7,174 nt of DNA from Candidatus Planktophila sp. (GCA_030832135.1 JAURJS010000066.1:1-7174), one strand, 5' to 3'; positions 1 to 6,628 are shown, counted from the first letter of the stretch. Numbers and translations are program-made. The notes: generated by a model not told the origin, from the sequence alone.

Positions 1-141
1 CAGTACGTGATGGATCAGTACTGGATCATCCGCCCTGTCTTCTCTAAGACTCAGAACGTTTGGGGTTCAAAGGTTGGCGGCGTGTACTACTGGGAGCCAC
101 AGGGTAACTTCGGCTTCGGTCAGATGTACGTAAAGAACTAA
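1..141 (+). CDS. ABC transporter substrate-binding protein, family 5 (C-terminal fragment)
   Basis: Frame 1 is open from the window edge to a TAA at 139-141 and gives 46 residues. The start of the gene lies outside the window. The tail is rich in aromatic residues (QYWIIRP, GGVYYWEPQGNFGFGQMYVKN) and resembles the C-terminal end of family-5 extracellular solute-binding proteins (DppA/OppA type), which bind peptides outside the membrane and deliver them to the permease. The assignment rests mainly on context, because a DppB-type permease and DppD/DppF-type ATPases follow on the same strand. The ligand cannot be read from this fragment; peptides are likely, but nickel or sugars are also carried by this family. 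Confidence 0.75.
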   Translation, partial: QYVMDQYWIIRPVFSKTQNVWGSKVGGVYYWEPQGNFGFGQMYVKN

Positions 142-210
142 AGTCGAAGAATTTAGTTCCATGAAAATGGCACTAATGCAATCGAAGTTAGCGCTTTAAA
201 TGCGTTAGAG

Positions 211-244
211 GTTGCGGGTGGTTGTTTCGACAGCCACCCGCAAC
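211..244 (+). terminator. Strong hairpin between binding-protein and permease genes (attenuator or mRNA stabiliser)
   Basis: Bases 211-225 pair with 230-244 to make a 15-bp stem, with one G-U pair at 222/233, closed by a TTCG tetraloop at 226-229. Only a broken T run follows (252-259, TTAGTTTT), so it is not a textbook intrinsic terminator. A hairpin placed directly after a binding-protein gene and before the permease gene could protect the 3' end of the binding-protein message or partly stop transcription. Either would keep the binding protein in excess over membrane components. The hairpin itself is plain in the sequence; the role is inferred. Confidence 0.6.
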
Positions 245-285
245 ACTCGCGTTAGTTTTAAAGTAATTTTCAAGTTTTATAACTG

Positions 286-291
286 AAGGAG
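286..291 (+). promoter_or_regulatory. Ribosome binding site of the permease gene
   Basis: AAGGAG lies 10 bases before a GTG at 302-304. This supports GTG as the start. A TTG codon follows immediately at 305 and is a less likely alternative. Separate ribosome loading here fits the 160-base gap from the binding-protein gene. Confidence 0.7.
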
Positions 292-301
292 ATACTAGAG
301 A

Positions 302-1303
302 GTGTTGAATTATTTAGCTCGACGATTGAGCGCCACCGTGGTGGTACTGACTCTCGTCAGCATGTCAGTCTTTGGAATCTTCGCAGTTCTTCCGATGGAT
401 CCAGCGGCGCTTACCTGCGGTAAAGCCTGCTATCCAGCTGTTATTGAAGCCAACCGCCACCGCCTTGGACTCGATGTCCCTGTGCATGTTCAGTACGGTC
501 GCTTCGTTAAAGGTTTATTTGTAGGTCGCACCTATGGTGAAGGTCAGGCAACAATCGAATGTCCTGCTCCTGCATTTGGTTACTCATTTAACCGCCACGA
601 GTGCGTAACAACTCTGATTAAGGATGCCCTTCCGGTCACCCTCTCGTTAGCAATCGGCGCATTTATTCTCTGGATTTCGGTAGGTGTAGGTCTTGGAATC
701 TTGGCTGCGCGTCGCAAAAACCAATGGCCCGACCGCGCGGCAACCGCTTTCGTCCTTGTCGGAACATCGCTTCCAACATTTATCACCGGTATTTTGATTC
801 TCCTCTTCGTGGGATTGAAATTTAAACTCATCGATCCGCTCAATATGGGGCGTTGGATCTCTCCACTTGAAGATCCAGTTGCCTGGTTCCGTACCTTTAT
901 CTTCCCTTGGATCATCTTGGCTCTCGCCTACGCTGCTTCATATACGCGATTTACTCGCTCTACCGTGATTGAGACATCATCTGAGGATTACATCCGCACA
1001 GCTCGTTCAAAGGGTTTGAGTGAGAAAGCAATCTTGCAGAAGCACACACTCCGTGCAGCAATTGCGCCAATTACCACTTTGGCTGGACTTGATTTTGCAA
1101 GTCTTCTTGGGGGCGCAATCATTACCGAATCGATCTTCAACTTGCCAGGTCTTGGCCGCCTCTCAATTCGAGCGGTATTGCAGGATTACGATCTTCCAAC
1201 AATTCTGGCAACAACTATCTTGGCTGCAGCATTCGTTGTAATTGCCAACCTTCTGGTGGACATTGCCTATGCCTACCTCGATCCACGAGTGCGAGTTGCA
1301 TAA
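302..1303 (+). CDS. dppB: Peptide ABC transporter permease, DppB/OppB type
   Basis: This is one half of the membrane channel of a peptide-type ABC importer. The 333-residue product has a first membrane helix at about 10-31, an outer loop of about 80 residues, then helices near 112-135, 146-170, 198-217, 257-277 and 300-322. The family loop motif LGLDVPVHVQYGRF is at 55-68. The cytoplasmic EAA-type coupling loop (DYIRTARSKGLSEKAILQKH) is at about 229-248 and the usual end, AYLDPRVRVA, is present. The length is normal for DppB. The outer loop has an insertion with four cysteines (39, 43, 87, 101), which could form disulphides outside the cell. The start is GTG with a good upstream AAGGAG. The stop overlaps the next gene's ATG by one base (TAATG). 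No DppC-type partner follows, which is unusual for this family. Confidence 0.93.
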   Translation: MLNYLARRLSATVVVLTLVSMSVFGIFAVLPMDPAALTCGKACYPAVIEANRHRLGLDVPVHVQYGRFVKGLFVGRTYGEGQATIECPAPAFGYSFNRHECVTTLIKDALPVTLSLAIGAFILWISVGVGLGILAARRKNQWPDRAATAFVLVGTSLPTFITGILILLFVGLKFKLIDPLNMGRWISPLEDPVAWFRTFIFPWIILALAYAASYTRFTRSTVIETSSEDYIRTARSKGLSEKAILQKHTLRAAIAPITTLAGLDFASLLGGAIITESIFNLPGLGRLSIRAVLQDYDLPTILATTILAAAFVVIANLLVDIAYAYLDPRVRVA

Positions 1304-2352
1304 TGACCTCTACAAATATGAGTAAGCCATTTCTCGAGGTCAAGAACCTCAATGTTGCATTTCCTACCGAAGATGGCCTGGTTCGGGCATCAAGTGATAT
1401 CTCCTTTAGCGTTGCTCGCGGTGAGACTCTTGCCGTTGTGGGTGAATCTGGCTCAGGTAAATCTGTTACCTCACTTGCTGTCATGGGACTTCACAACCGC
1501 AAGACAGCGCAGATCTCAGGTCAGGCGATTCTCAACCTCGAGAGTGGTCCGGTCGATGTGATCTCAGCTGATGAGGAAATTGTTCGCAAGCTTCGCGGCA
1601 AGGCGATGTCGATGATCTTCCAGGATCCAATGTCAGCTCTTCACCCTTATTACTCAATCGGTAACCAGCTCATCGAAGCTTGGTCTCTCTATAACGAGGG
1701 CAGTAAAGAAGATGGCCGTAAGCGCGCAATCGAGATGCTCGACCTCGTAGGAATTCCTGCTGCAGAGAAGCGCGTCGATGAGTATCCACACCAATTTTCT
1801 GGCGGAATGCGCCAACGTGTGATGATTGCGATGGCGTTGATCAATAACCCATCCCTTCTTATCGCTGACGAACCAACTACAGCTCTCGATGTGACTGTTC
1901 AATCGCAGATCTTGCAGTTGATCCGCGATATGCAGAAAGAATTCAACATGGCTTTGATTCTGATTACCCACGACCTTGGCGTCGTTGCCGAGGTAGCAGA
2001 TCGCGTCAACGTTATGTATGCGGGCAAGATTGTCGAAAGTGGAAGCGCAGAAGATATCTACTACCGTCCAGATCACCCATATGCGATTGGCCTGCTCAAC
2101 TCGATTCCTCGCGTTGATCAGCTCGAATCAAAGCGCCTTGTCGCTATCCCTGGCCAACCGCCATCATTGATTCACCGTCCAGATGGTTGTTCATTCCGTG
2201 CGCGCTGCGAGTTCGCAGATCGCGTACCAGGCAATCTCTGCGCTACAACGATCCCTACCTTGGATCAGAAGAGCACAGATCACTTCTCACGTTGCCACTT
2301 GCCAGAATCAGAACTTGTTAAAGCTCGCGTAGAAATCGGTGGCCGCAAATGA
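1303..2352 (+). CDS. dppD: Peptide ABC transporter ATP-binding protein, DppD/OppD type
   Basis: This is one of two ATPase subunits that power peptide import on the inner face of the membrane. In the 349-residue product I see Walker A GESGSGKS at 47-54, the Q-loop glutamine at 107 (FQDP), the signature FSGGMRQR at 165-172, Walker B LLIADEP at 185-191, the D-loop ALD at 194-196 and the H-loop histidine at 223. All catalytic residues are present. The C-terminal oligopeptide-transporter extension has cysteines 296, 302, 313 and 331 (CSFRARC, then two more). This is the pattern tied to an iron-sulphur cluster in Dpp-type ATPases. The start ATG shares one base with the permease stop and has no clear ribosome site, so translation is probably coupled. 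A second ATG at codon 6 (1318) is possible. The gene overlaps the next ATPase by four bases. Confidence 0.95.
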   Translation: MTSTNMSKPFLEVKNLNVAFPTEDGLVRASSDISFSVARGETLAVVGESGSGKSVTSLAVMGLHNRKTAQISGQAILNLESGPVDVISADEEIVRKLRGKAMSMIFQDPMSALHPYYSIGNQLIEAWSLYNEGSKEDGRKRAIEMLDLVGIPAAEKRVDEYPHQFSGGMRQRVMIAMALINNPSLLIADEPTTALDVTVQSQILQLIRDMQKEFNMALILITHDLGVVAEVADRVNVMYAGKIVESGSAEDIYYRPDHPYAIGLLNSIPRVDQLESKRLVAIPGQPPSLIHRPDGCSFRARCEFADRVPGNLCATTIPTLDQKSTDHFSRCHLPESELVKARVEIGGRK

Positions 2353-3329
2353 CTCAACCGCTATTAAAGCTTGAAGGCCTTAAGAAGCACTTTCCAACTA
2401 CAACAGGTGGCGTCTTCTCGAAGGTAAAAGGAACTGTTAAGGCAGTCGATGGTATCGACCTTGAAATCTTCCCAGGACAGACCATCGGCCTCGTCGGTGA
2501 ATCAGGCTGCGGCAAGACAACTGCTGGCCGCACAATCTTGAAGCTATACGAGCCAACCGAAGGCAAGATCATCTTCGAAGGAAAAGATTTGGCGCCGCTA
2601 TCTCCACGAGAGATGAAGCCTTATCGCGCACAGATGCAGATGATCTTCCAGGATCCATTTGCCTCACTCAATCCTCGTCAAACAGTGGGTTCTTTGATTG
2701 CAGCGCCTTTTGAAATTCAGGGAATCACACCTGAGGGCGGAGTCACTGAAGAAGTTCAGCGCCTCATGGCTCGCGTGGGTCTCAATCCAGAGCACATCAA
2801 CCGCTACCCTCATGAGTTCTCAGGTGGACAGCGTCAGCGCATCGGCGTTGCTCGTGCAATTGCGCTGAAGCCAAAGCTAATTGTTGCTGATGAGCCAGTA
2901 TCTGCCCTCGATGTATCTATCCAGGCGCAGGTTGTTAATCTTCTGGAAGATCTTCAGAACGAGTTCAACATGGCTTACATCTTCGTCGCCCACGATCTCT
3001 CTGTCGTTCAGCACATCTCAGATCGCGTCATCGTGATGTATCTCGGAAAGGTGATGGAGGAAGCTGATAAGACAGATCTCTTTAGCCATCCACGCCACCC
3101 ATATACAAAGGCGCTCCTCTCTGCTGTTCCGGTCCCGGATCCAAAGATTGGTCGTTCACGTGAGCGCATCATCCTTAAGGGCGATCTTCCTAGCCCGGTA
3201 AATCCACCAGCTGGCTGTGTATTTAACACTCGCTGCTGGAAGGCGCAGGATCGTTGCCGCACGGAAGTTCCACAGTTGATGCAGATTGGCACCAACCACC
3301 GAATTGCGTGTCACTATCCCGAAGATTGA
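2349..3329 (+). CDS. dppF: Peptide ABC transporter ATP-binding protein, DppF/OppF type
   Basis: This is the second ATPase, expected to pair with the DppD-type subunit. The 326-residue product has Walker A GESGCGKTT at 50-58, the Q-loop glutamine at 101, the signature FSGGQRQR at 157-164, Walker B IVADEP at 178-183, the D-loop ALD at 186-188 and the H-loop histidine at 215. The NPRQTVG stretch at 108-114 after the Q-loop is typical of the F-type subunit. Cysteines 290, 296, 303 and 321 in the C-terminal extension mirror those of the upstream ATPase, so both subunits may carry a metal cluster. The ATGA overlap (2349-2352) couples it to the gene before, and a weak GGTGG at 2338-2342 may help initiation. 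It is the last gene of the operon; a strong terminator follows 47 bases after the stop. Confidence 0.95.
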   Translation: MTQPLLKLEGLKKHFPTTTGGVFSKVKGTVKAVDGIDLEIFPGQTIGLVGESGCGKTTAGRTILKLYEPTEGKIIFEGKDLAPLSPREMKPYRAQMQMIFQDPFASLNPRQTVGSLIAAPFEIQGITPEGGVTEEVQRLMARVGLNPEHINRYPHEFSGGQRQRIGVARAIALKPKLIVADEPVSALDVSIQAQVVNLLEDLQNEFNMAYIFVAHDLSVVQHISDRVIVMYLGKVMEEADKTDLFSHPRHPYTKALLSAVPVPDPKIGRSRERIILKGDLPSPVNPPAGCVFNTRCWKAQDRCRTEVPQLMQIGTNHRIACHYPED

Positions 3330-3368
3330 AATGATTTCGGGATTGAGTAAGTAGCCCGAAGATTGAAA
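3318..3368 (+). repeat. Short direct repeat at the end of the last ATPase gene
   Basis: CCCGAAGATTGAAA occurs at 3318-3331, spanning the gene's stop codon, and again at 3355-3368, 37 bases on. Between the copies, TTCGGGA at 3336-3342 can pair with TCCCGAA at 3317-3323 (7-bp stem, 12-base loop) or, less fully, with the second copy. The copy looks like a small local duplication of the gene's end. No function is evident. Confidence 0.6.
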
Positions 3369-3376
3369 AGGTTAAT

Positions 3377-3411
3377 AAAAAACCCCGGACCGTTATGGTC
3401 CGGGGTTTTTT
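3377..3411. terminator. Bidirectional intrinsic terminator
   Basis: Bases 3377-3391 pair perfectly with 3397-3411 around a five-base loop (GTTAT). The core stem is CCCCGGACC/GGTCCGGGG, flanked by six A on the left and six T on the right, so it can stop transcription from both sides. It ends the importer operon on the plus strand and the convergent membrane-anchored protein gene on the minus strand, whose stop is 12 bases away. Confidence 0.95.
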
Positions 3412-3422
3412 ATTGAAACTAT

Positions 3423-3953
3423 TTAAGCGAGCTTGCCTTCAACAGCAACCTTTGACTCACCGATCTGAACTGTCAGGCTCAATGGCTCTCCAGCAGCTGC
3501 CTGGCAACCAACACCGTATGTATAGGTAGTTGTTGCGCCAGCTGCAAGTGGATCCGTTGGGGCGCCATTGATATCAAGGTCTCCAAGAACATCGAAGCAA
3601 ACATTCTCGCCAGATGCTGCAATCAAAGAAACGGTAGTGAAATCAAGAGGCTCTGTTCCGCCATTCTTGATGGTGACGTTAAATGAGTTGGAAGTCTTTG
3701 GCTTCTGGTCAATATTTGTCATAAACGTTGTTGGTGTAAAGCTTGTTGGTGATGCTACGGTCACGAAGACGCCTCCACCAAGATCAAGAGGGGTATCGAA
3801 GGCGATGGTGGCAACAGGAGCTACCTCTTCAACAAGTGTGGTCTTATCGGCAGGGAGATCGCTTCCACCGTTGGTGATTGAGCGGAGGATTCCAAGACCC
3901 ACAACCGCTACAACAGCGATGAGGATCCACTGCTTGCGAGTGAACTTCTTCAT
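3423..3953 (-). CDS. Membrane-anchored protein with DUF4352-like Ig-type domain
   Basis: The 176-residue product has a basic N-terminus (MKKFTRKQW), one hydrophobic helix at about 9-23 and no lipobox cysteine. It is probably anchored with the rest outside the cell. Residues 60-165 look like a beta-rich DUF4352-type domain: FVTVASPTSFTP, then SFNVTIKNGGTEPLDFTTVSLIAASG, then a glycine/alanine turn and a final strand. The NGG.EPLDF segment is typical of such folds. Cysteines 119 and 150 could form a disulphide. I chose the ATG at 3951-3953 because AAGGGAG lies five bases before it; in-frame ATGs up to 4001 would add 16 polar residues with no good ribosome site. It lies 77 bases after the peptidase stop on the same strand and may be co-transcribed. 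The function is unknown. The domain call is from pattern only. Confidence 0.75.
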   Translation of the reverse strand: MKKFTRKQWILIAVVAVVGLGILRSITNGGSDLPADKTTLVEEVAPVATIAFDTPLDLGGGVFVTVASPTSFTPTTFMTNIDQKPKTSNSFNVTIKNGGTEPLDFTTVSLIAASGENVCFDVLGDLDINGAPTDPLAAGATTTYTYGVGCQAAAGEPLSLTVQIGESKVAVEGKLA

Positions 3954-3958
3954 TTGTA

Positions 3959-3965
3959 CTCCCTT
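3959..3965 (-). promoter_or_regulatory. Ribosome binding site that fixes the start of the DUF4352-like gene
   Basis: On the minus strand AAGGGAG ends five bases before the ATG at 3953-3951. This favours the 176-residue product over the 192-residue reading that starts at 4001. Confidence 0.75.
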
Positions 3966-4030
3966 GTTTCTCGTATTCATATCTCTCGAAGGTTTGGGCA
4001 AATCTTAGCCGTTGATAGGGAAATGGCTCG

Positions 4031-5980
4031 TTACCAAATACGTACCCGCTCGGCTGGATCGAGCCACATCGCATCAGCAGCGGTGACCTCAAATGCCTCA
4101 TAGAAAGGTGCGAGGTTGCGGACAATCTGATTGCAGCGGAACTCATCAGGGCTATGTGGATCGGTTGCGATGCGACGGCGCACCTCTTTTGGGCGGTTCT
4201 TTCCACGCCATGCTTGAGCCCATGAGAGGAAGAAGCGTTGCTCTCCCGTTAAGCCATCAATCACAGGCGCTGGGGCGCCATTGAGAGCCAATTTATAGGC
4301 CTTATAGGCGATTTCAAGACCGGATAGGTCTCCAATGTTCTCACCGACTGTGAAGGCGCCATTGACATGGATATCAGGCGTTGCAGCAGGGGAGAGAGCA
4401 TCAAATTGTTCAATGAGCTGACCTGCTAGCTTTTCAAATGCTTCGCGGTCGCTATCGATCCACCAATCGACCATATTTCCTTCACCATCGAATTTAGAAC
4501 CTTGGTCATCAAAGCCATGGCCGATTTCATGGCCAATCACAGCGCCGATTCCTCCATAGTTTGCGGCCATATCGGCGTCGATATCGAAGAAGGGAGCCTG
4601 CAAGATTGCAGCTGGAAAGACGATCTCATTCATCAACGGGTTGTAATAGGCATTGACTGTCTGAGGAGTCATATGCCACTCATCGCGATCGACCGGCTTA
4701 CCAATCTTGGCAACTTCATAGGCGTGGCCAAATGCTGCAATACGTTGGAGATTTCCAATCAGATCATCTGCCTTGATCTCAAGCGCCGAGTAATCGCGCC
4801 ACTTATCTGGGTAGCCAATTTTGGGGGTGAAGGTTGCAAGCTTTGCCAGCGCCTTCTCTTTCGTGGCAGCTGACATCCATGGAAGTTCCTTGATGCTCGC
4901 CTCATATGCCTTCGTTAAATATCCAACGAGTTCAAGCATCGCCTGCTTTGATCTCTCAGGGAAGTAGAGGCCGACATAGACCTTTCCAATTGCTTCACCG
5001 AGTGAGCCCTGCACGAGTGAGACGCCGCGCTTCCAACGTTCGCGAATCTGAGGCGTGCCAGAGAGGGTGGTGCCATAGAAAGAGAAGTTCTGCTCGACGA
5101 TATCGTCGGTGAGATAGGCAGCGCTGCCACTGATGAGATTCCACTTCAACCATGAGAGCCAGATATCGCGACGTTGATCAAAATCAGCCAAGATTGCAGA
5201 GAGGCCAGAGAAGAAAGAAGGCTCATGGATATTGAGCGAGTCAAAGGCGCTCGCTGGAATCTGAGCGTTCTCAGCCCATATATCCCAGAGGAAGTTCGGG
5301 GCGAGAGCCTCTAGCTCTGCTCGACTCGTCTTGTTATAGGTAAGGGTCGCATCGCGATCTTTCACCTGATCCCAGTGATGGCTTGCAATCTCTGTCTCAA
5401 GAGCCAGAATCTCATTGGCAGCTAGCGCGACTCCTGCGAGTTCGCCCATCTTCTCCACATGAGCGATAAATGCCTCGCGAATGGGTTGGTACTGCTCTTC
5501 ACGATAGTAAGCCTCATCAGGCAGCGAGAGGCCACCTTGACCGATATGGAAGATATTCATCGATGAGTTCATCGGATCTGCATAGATTGCTGCGCCAAAG
5601 ATGCCACCGACGCCGCGCATCTCCAACTGAGCCATCGTTGTAATAAATGAAGTGAGATCAGTGATTGCATCGATAGCCGCCAGGTCAGCCTTAAGAGGTG
5701 TAAGACCTCGCGCCTTGATTGCATCGGTATCCATAAATGATTTATAGAGATCGCCAATCTTCTGCGCCTCGCCCACACCGCTAGCTGTTTCGATAATCTC
5801 GCGAACTTGAACTTCGGCAATGTCATAGAGAGTGCGAGAGACGCCATCGCTGGCGCGATCTGCAGGTATCTCATAGGTGTCGAGCCAGGTCCCGGCGAAG
5901 TGGCGGAAGAGGTCATCCTGAGGACGAACACTTGGATTCATAAACTGGGTATCAATACCTGACTTCAACTGGCCTGACAT
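4031..5980 (-). CDS. pepO: M13 family zinc metallopeptidase (PepO/neprilysin-like)
   Basis: This enzyme cleaves short peptides with a single zinc ion. Residue numbers count from a GTG at 5983. The zinc motif HEIGH is at 485-489 with catalytic Glu486. The third ligand and its supporting acid lie in ENIGDLSG (Glu548, Asp552). The substrate-binding NAYYNP is at 444-449. HSPDEFR at 610-616 supplies the His and Arg that match neprilysin His711 and Arg717. The chain ends in the family tail RVRIW. The N-terminal SGID...RPQDDLFRH...W segment is typical of actinobacterial members. The length of about 650 is normal for forms without a membrane anchor. There is no signal peptide, so it is probably cytoplasmic. 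GTG at 5983 and ATG at 5980 are adjacent; I chose ATG. No strong ribosome site is present. The gene diverges from a MarR regulator that may control it. Confidence 0.95.
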   Translation of the reverse strand: MSGQLKSGIDTQFMNPSVRPQDDLFRHFAGTWLDTYEIPADRASDGVSRTLYDIAEVQVREIIETASGVGEAQKIGDLYKSFMDTDAIKARGLTPLKADLAAIDAITDLTSFITTMAQLEMRGVGGIFGAAIYADPMNSSMNIFHIGQGGLSLPDEAYYREEQYQPIREAFIAHVEKMGELAGVALAANEILALETEIASHHWDQVKDRDATLTYNKTSRAELEALAPNFLWDIWAENAQIPASAFDSLNIHEPSFFSGLSAILADFDQRRDIWLSWLKWNLISGSAAYLTDDIVEQNFSFYGTTLSGTPQIRERWKRGVSLVQGSLGEAIGKVYVGLYFPERSKQAMLELVGYLTKAYEASIKELPWMSAATKEKALAKLATFTPKIGYPDKWRDYSALEIKADDLIGNLQRIAAFGHAYEVAKIGKPVDRDEWHMTPQTVNAYYNPLMNEIVFPAAILQAPFFDIDADMAANYGGIGAVIGHEIGHGFDDQGSKFDGEGNMVDWWIDSDREAFEKLAGQLIEQFDALSPAATPDIHVNGAFTVGENIGDLSGLEIAYKAYKLALNGAPAPVIDGLTGEQRFFLSWAQAWRGKNRPKEVRRRIATDPHSPDEFRCNQIVRNLAPFYEAFEVTAADAMWLDPAERVRIW

Positions 5981-6000
5981 CACTGAGCGCTCGCTTTCAT
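5980..6000 (-). other. Possible six-codon leader ORF ahead of the peptidase
   Basis: On the minus strand an ATG at 6000 opens MKASAQ and stops at TGA (5982-5980), whose last base is the A of the peptidase ATG (TGATG). The peptidase lacks a good ribosome site of its own, so re-initiation after this mini-ORF is conceivable. So short an ORF can occur by chance, and this is a suggestion only. Confidence 0.25.
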
Positions 6001-6017
6001 AAGAACTGTTGTGGCGC

Positions 6018-6044
6018 AGTCTACGAGAAAAGTTGAAAGTTCAA
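6018..6044 (-). promoter_or_regulatory. Candidate peptidase promoter
   Basis: Read on the minus strand, TTGAAC (6044-6039) forms a -35-like box inside the palindrome. TAGACT (6023-6018) forms a -10-like box (TANNNT) 15 bases later. The spacing is short. The start of transcription would fall near 6010, about 30 bases before the peptidase start. This is pattern evidence only. Confidence 0.4.
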
Positions 6045-6046
6045 CT
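6031..6046. promoter_or_regulatory. Palindromic operator, likely the MarR-family binding site
   Basis: AGTTGAA and TTCAACT form a perfect 7-2-7 inverted repeat around AG. Size and symmetry suit a dimeric winged-helix regulator. It lies 20 bases before the marR-type gene and 50 bases before the divergent peptidase, overlapping the -35-like boxes of both. Binding would be expected to repress both directions. The palindrome is seen directly; the regulator match is inferred from position. Confidence 0.75.
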
Positions 6047-6059
6047 ATTGTCGTATCAT
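6033..6059 (+). promoter_or_regulatory. Candidate marR promoter giving a leaderless mRNA
   Basis: TATCAT at 6054-6059 is a good -10-like box whose end lies seven bases before the ATG at 6067, so transcription should start at or next to the start codon. TTGAAA at 6033-6038 is a possible -35, at a short 15-base spacing. No ribosome site precedes the ATG (CATTGCCCCTATG), which agrees with a leaderless message. Confidence 0.55.
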
Positions 6060-6066
6060 TGCCCCT

Positions 6067-6543
6067 ATGGCAGAGAAAAACGCTACCGCACCGAAGTGGC
6101 TCAACCCATCTGAAATGAAGGCTTGGCGCCAATACATCATCGCTAGTCGGAGATTATTAGATGCCCTCGATGAGGATCTCGCCGCCCACGATCTCTCCAT
6201 GGCCGATTATGAAGTCTTAGCTCAGCTCAGCGATGCTCCAGATCGGACGATGCGAATGTCGGAGCTGGCAGATGTTGCAATGATCTCTCGCTCCCGCCTC
6301 TCTCACCGGATCAAGGTGATGGAGAAGGAGGGATGGGTCCGCCGCGAGGCATGTCCGGAAGATAAGCGTGGTTATTTCGCCATCATGACCCCCAAGGGAT
6401 GGAAGGCGATCGTCGCCGCAGCCCCAGATCACGTCAATAGCGTCCGCAGCCGCTTTCTCGATGCCGTCGATAAGAATGATCAGAAGGTCTTGGCAGAGAT
6501 CTTTGAGCGGGTTGCCACTCGCATTAAAGATATTGAGAAGTAA
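6067..6543 (+). CDS. MarR-family winged-helix transcriptional regulator
   Basis: The 158-residue product is full length for MarR proteins, which act as dimers and usually lose DNA affinity when a small ligand binds. N- and C-terminal helices for dimer formation flank a winged-helix core at about 43-112. LSMADYEVLAQLSDAP leads in. MRMSELADVAMISRSRLSHRIKVMEKEGWVRRE contains the helix-turn-helix with its recognition helix at about 74-86. PEDKRGYFAIMTPKGWKAI forms the wing, with the family-typical D-x-R-type turn here as EDKRG. The ATG at 6067 has no ribosome site but a -10-like box at leaderless distance. It is divergent from the M13 peptidase with a 7-2-7 palindrome between them, so control of itself and the peptidase is likely. 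The ligand is unknown. Its only downstream neighbour is convergent, beyond a terminator. Confidence 0.93.
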   Translation: MAEKNATAPKWLNPSEMKAWRQYIIASRRLLDALDEDLAAHDLSMADYEVLAQLSDAPDRTMRMSELADVAMISRSRLSHRIKVMEKEGWVRREACPEDKRGYFAIMTPKGWKAIVAAAPDHVNSVRSRFLDAVDKNDQKVLAEIFERVATRIKDIEK

Positions 6544-6593
6544 GAGCACCTGCCTTTAACTCTGCTTTAGAGAGCAATTACATTGCAAGCAAT

Positions 6594-6628
6594 AAAAAAC
6601 CCCGCCACATATAGTGGCGGGGTTTTTT
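6594..6628. terminator. Bidirectional intrinsic terminator
   Basis: Bases 6594-6608 pair perfectly with 6614-6628 around an ATATA loop. The core is CCCCGCCAC/GTGGCGGGG with six A before and six T after. It serves the marR-type gene on the plus strand and the convergent repeat-protein gene on the minus strand. It has the same layout as the terminator at 3377-3411: a 15-bp arm and a five-base loop. Confidence 0.95.

Noticed and set aside
278..283. TATAAC as a possible -10 box for the permease gene
   Set aside because: Transcription would start around 290, cutting into the ribosome site at 286-291, and there is no convincing -35 box.
3568..4008. Plus-strand open frame of 146 codons opposite the DUF4352-like gene
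   Set aside because: It lacks a ribosome site and protein family character, and begins downstream of a terminator with no promoter seen. It is an antisense shadow.
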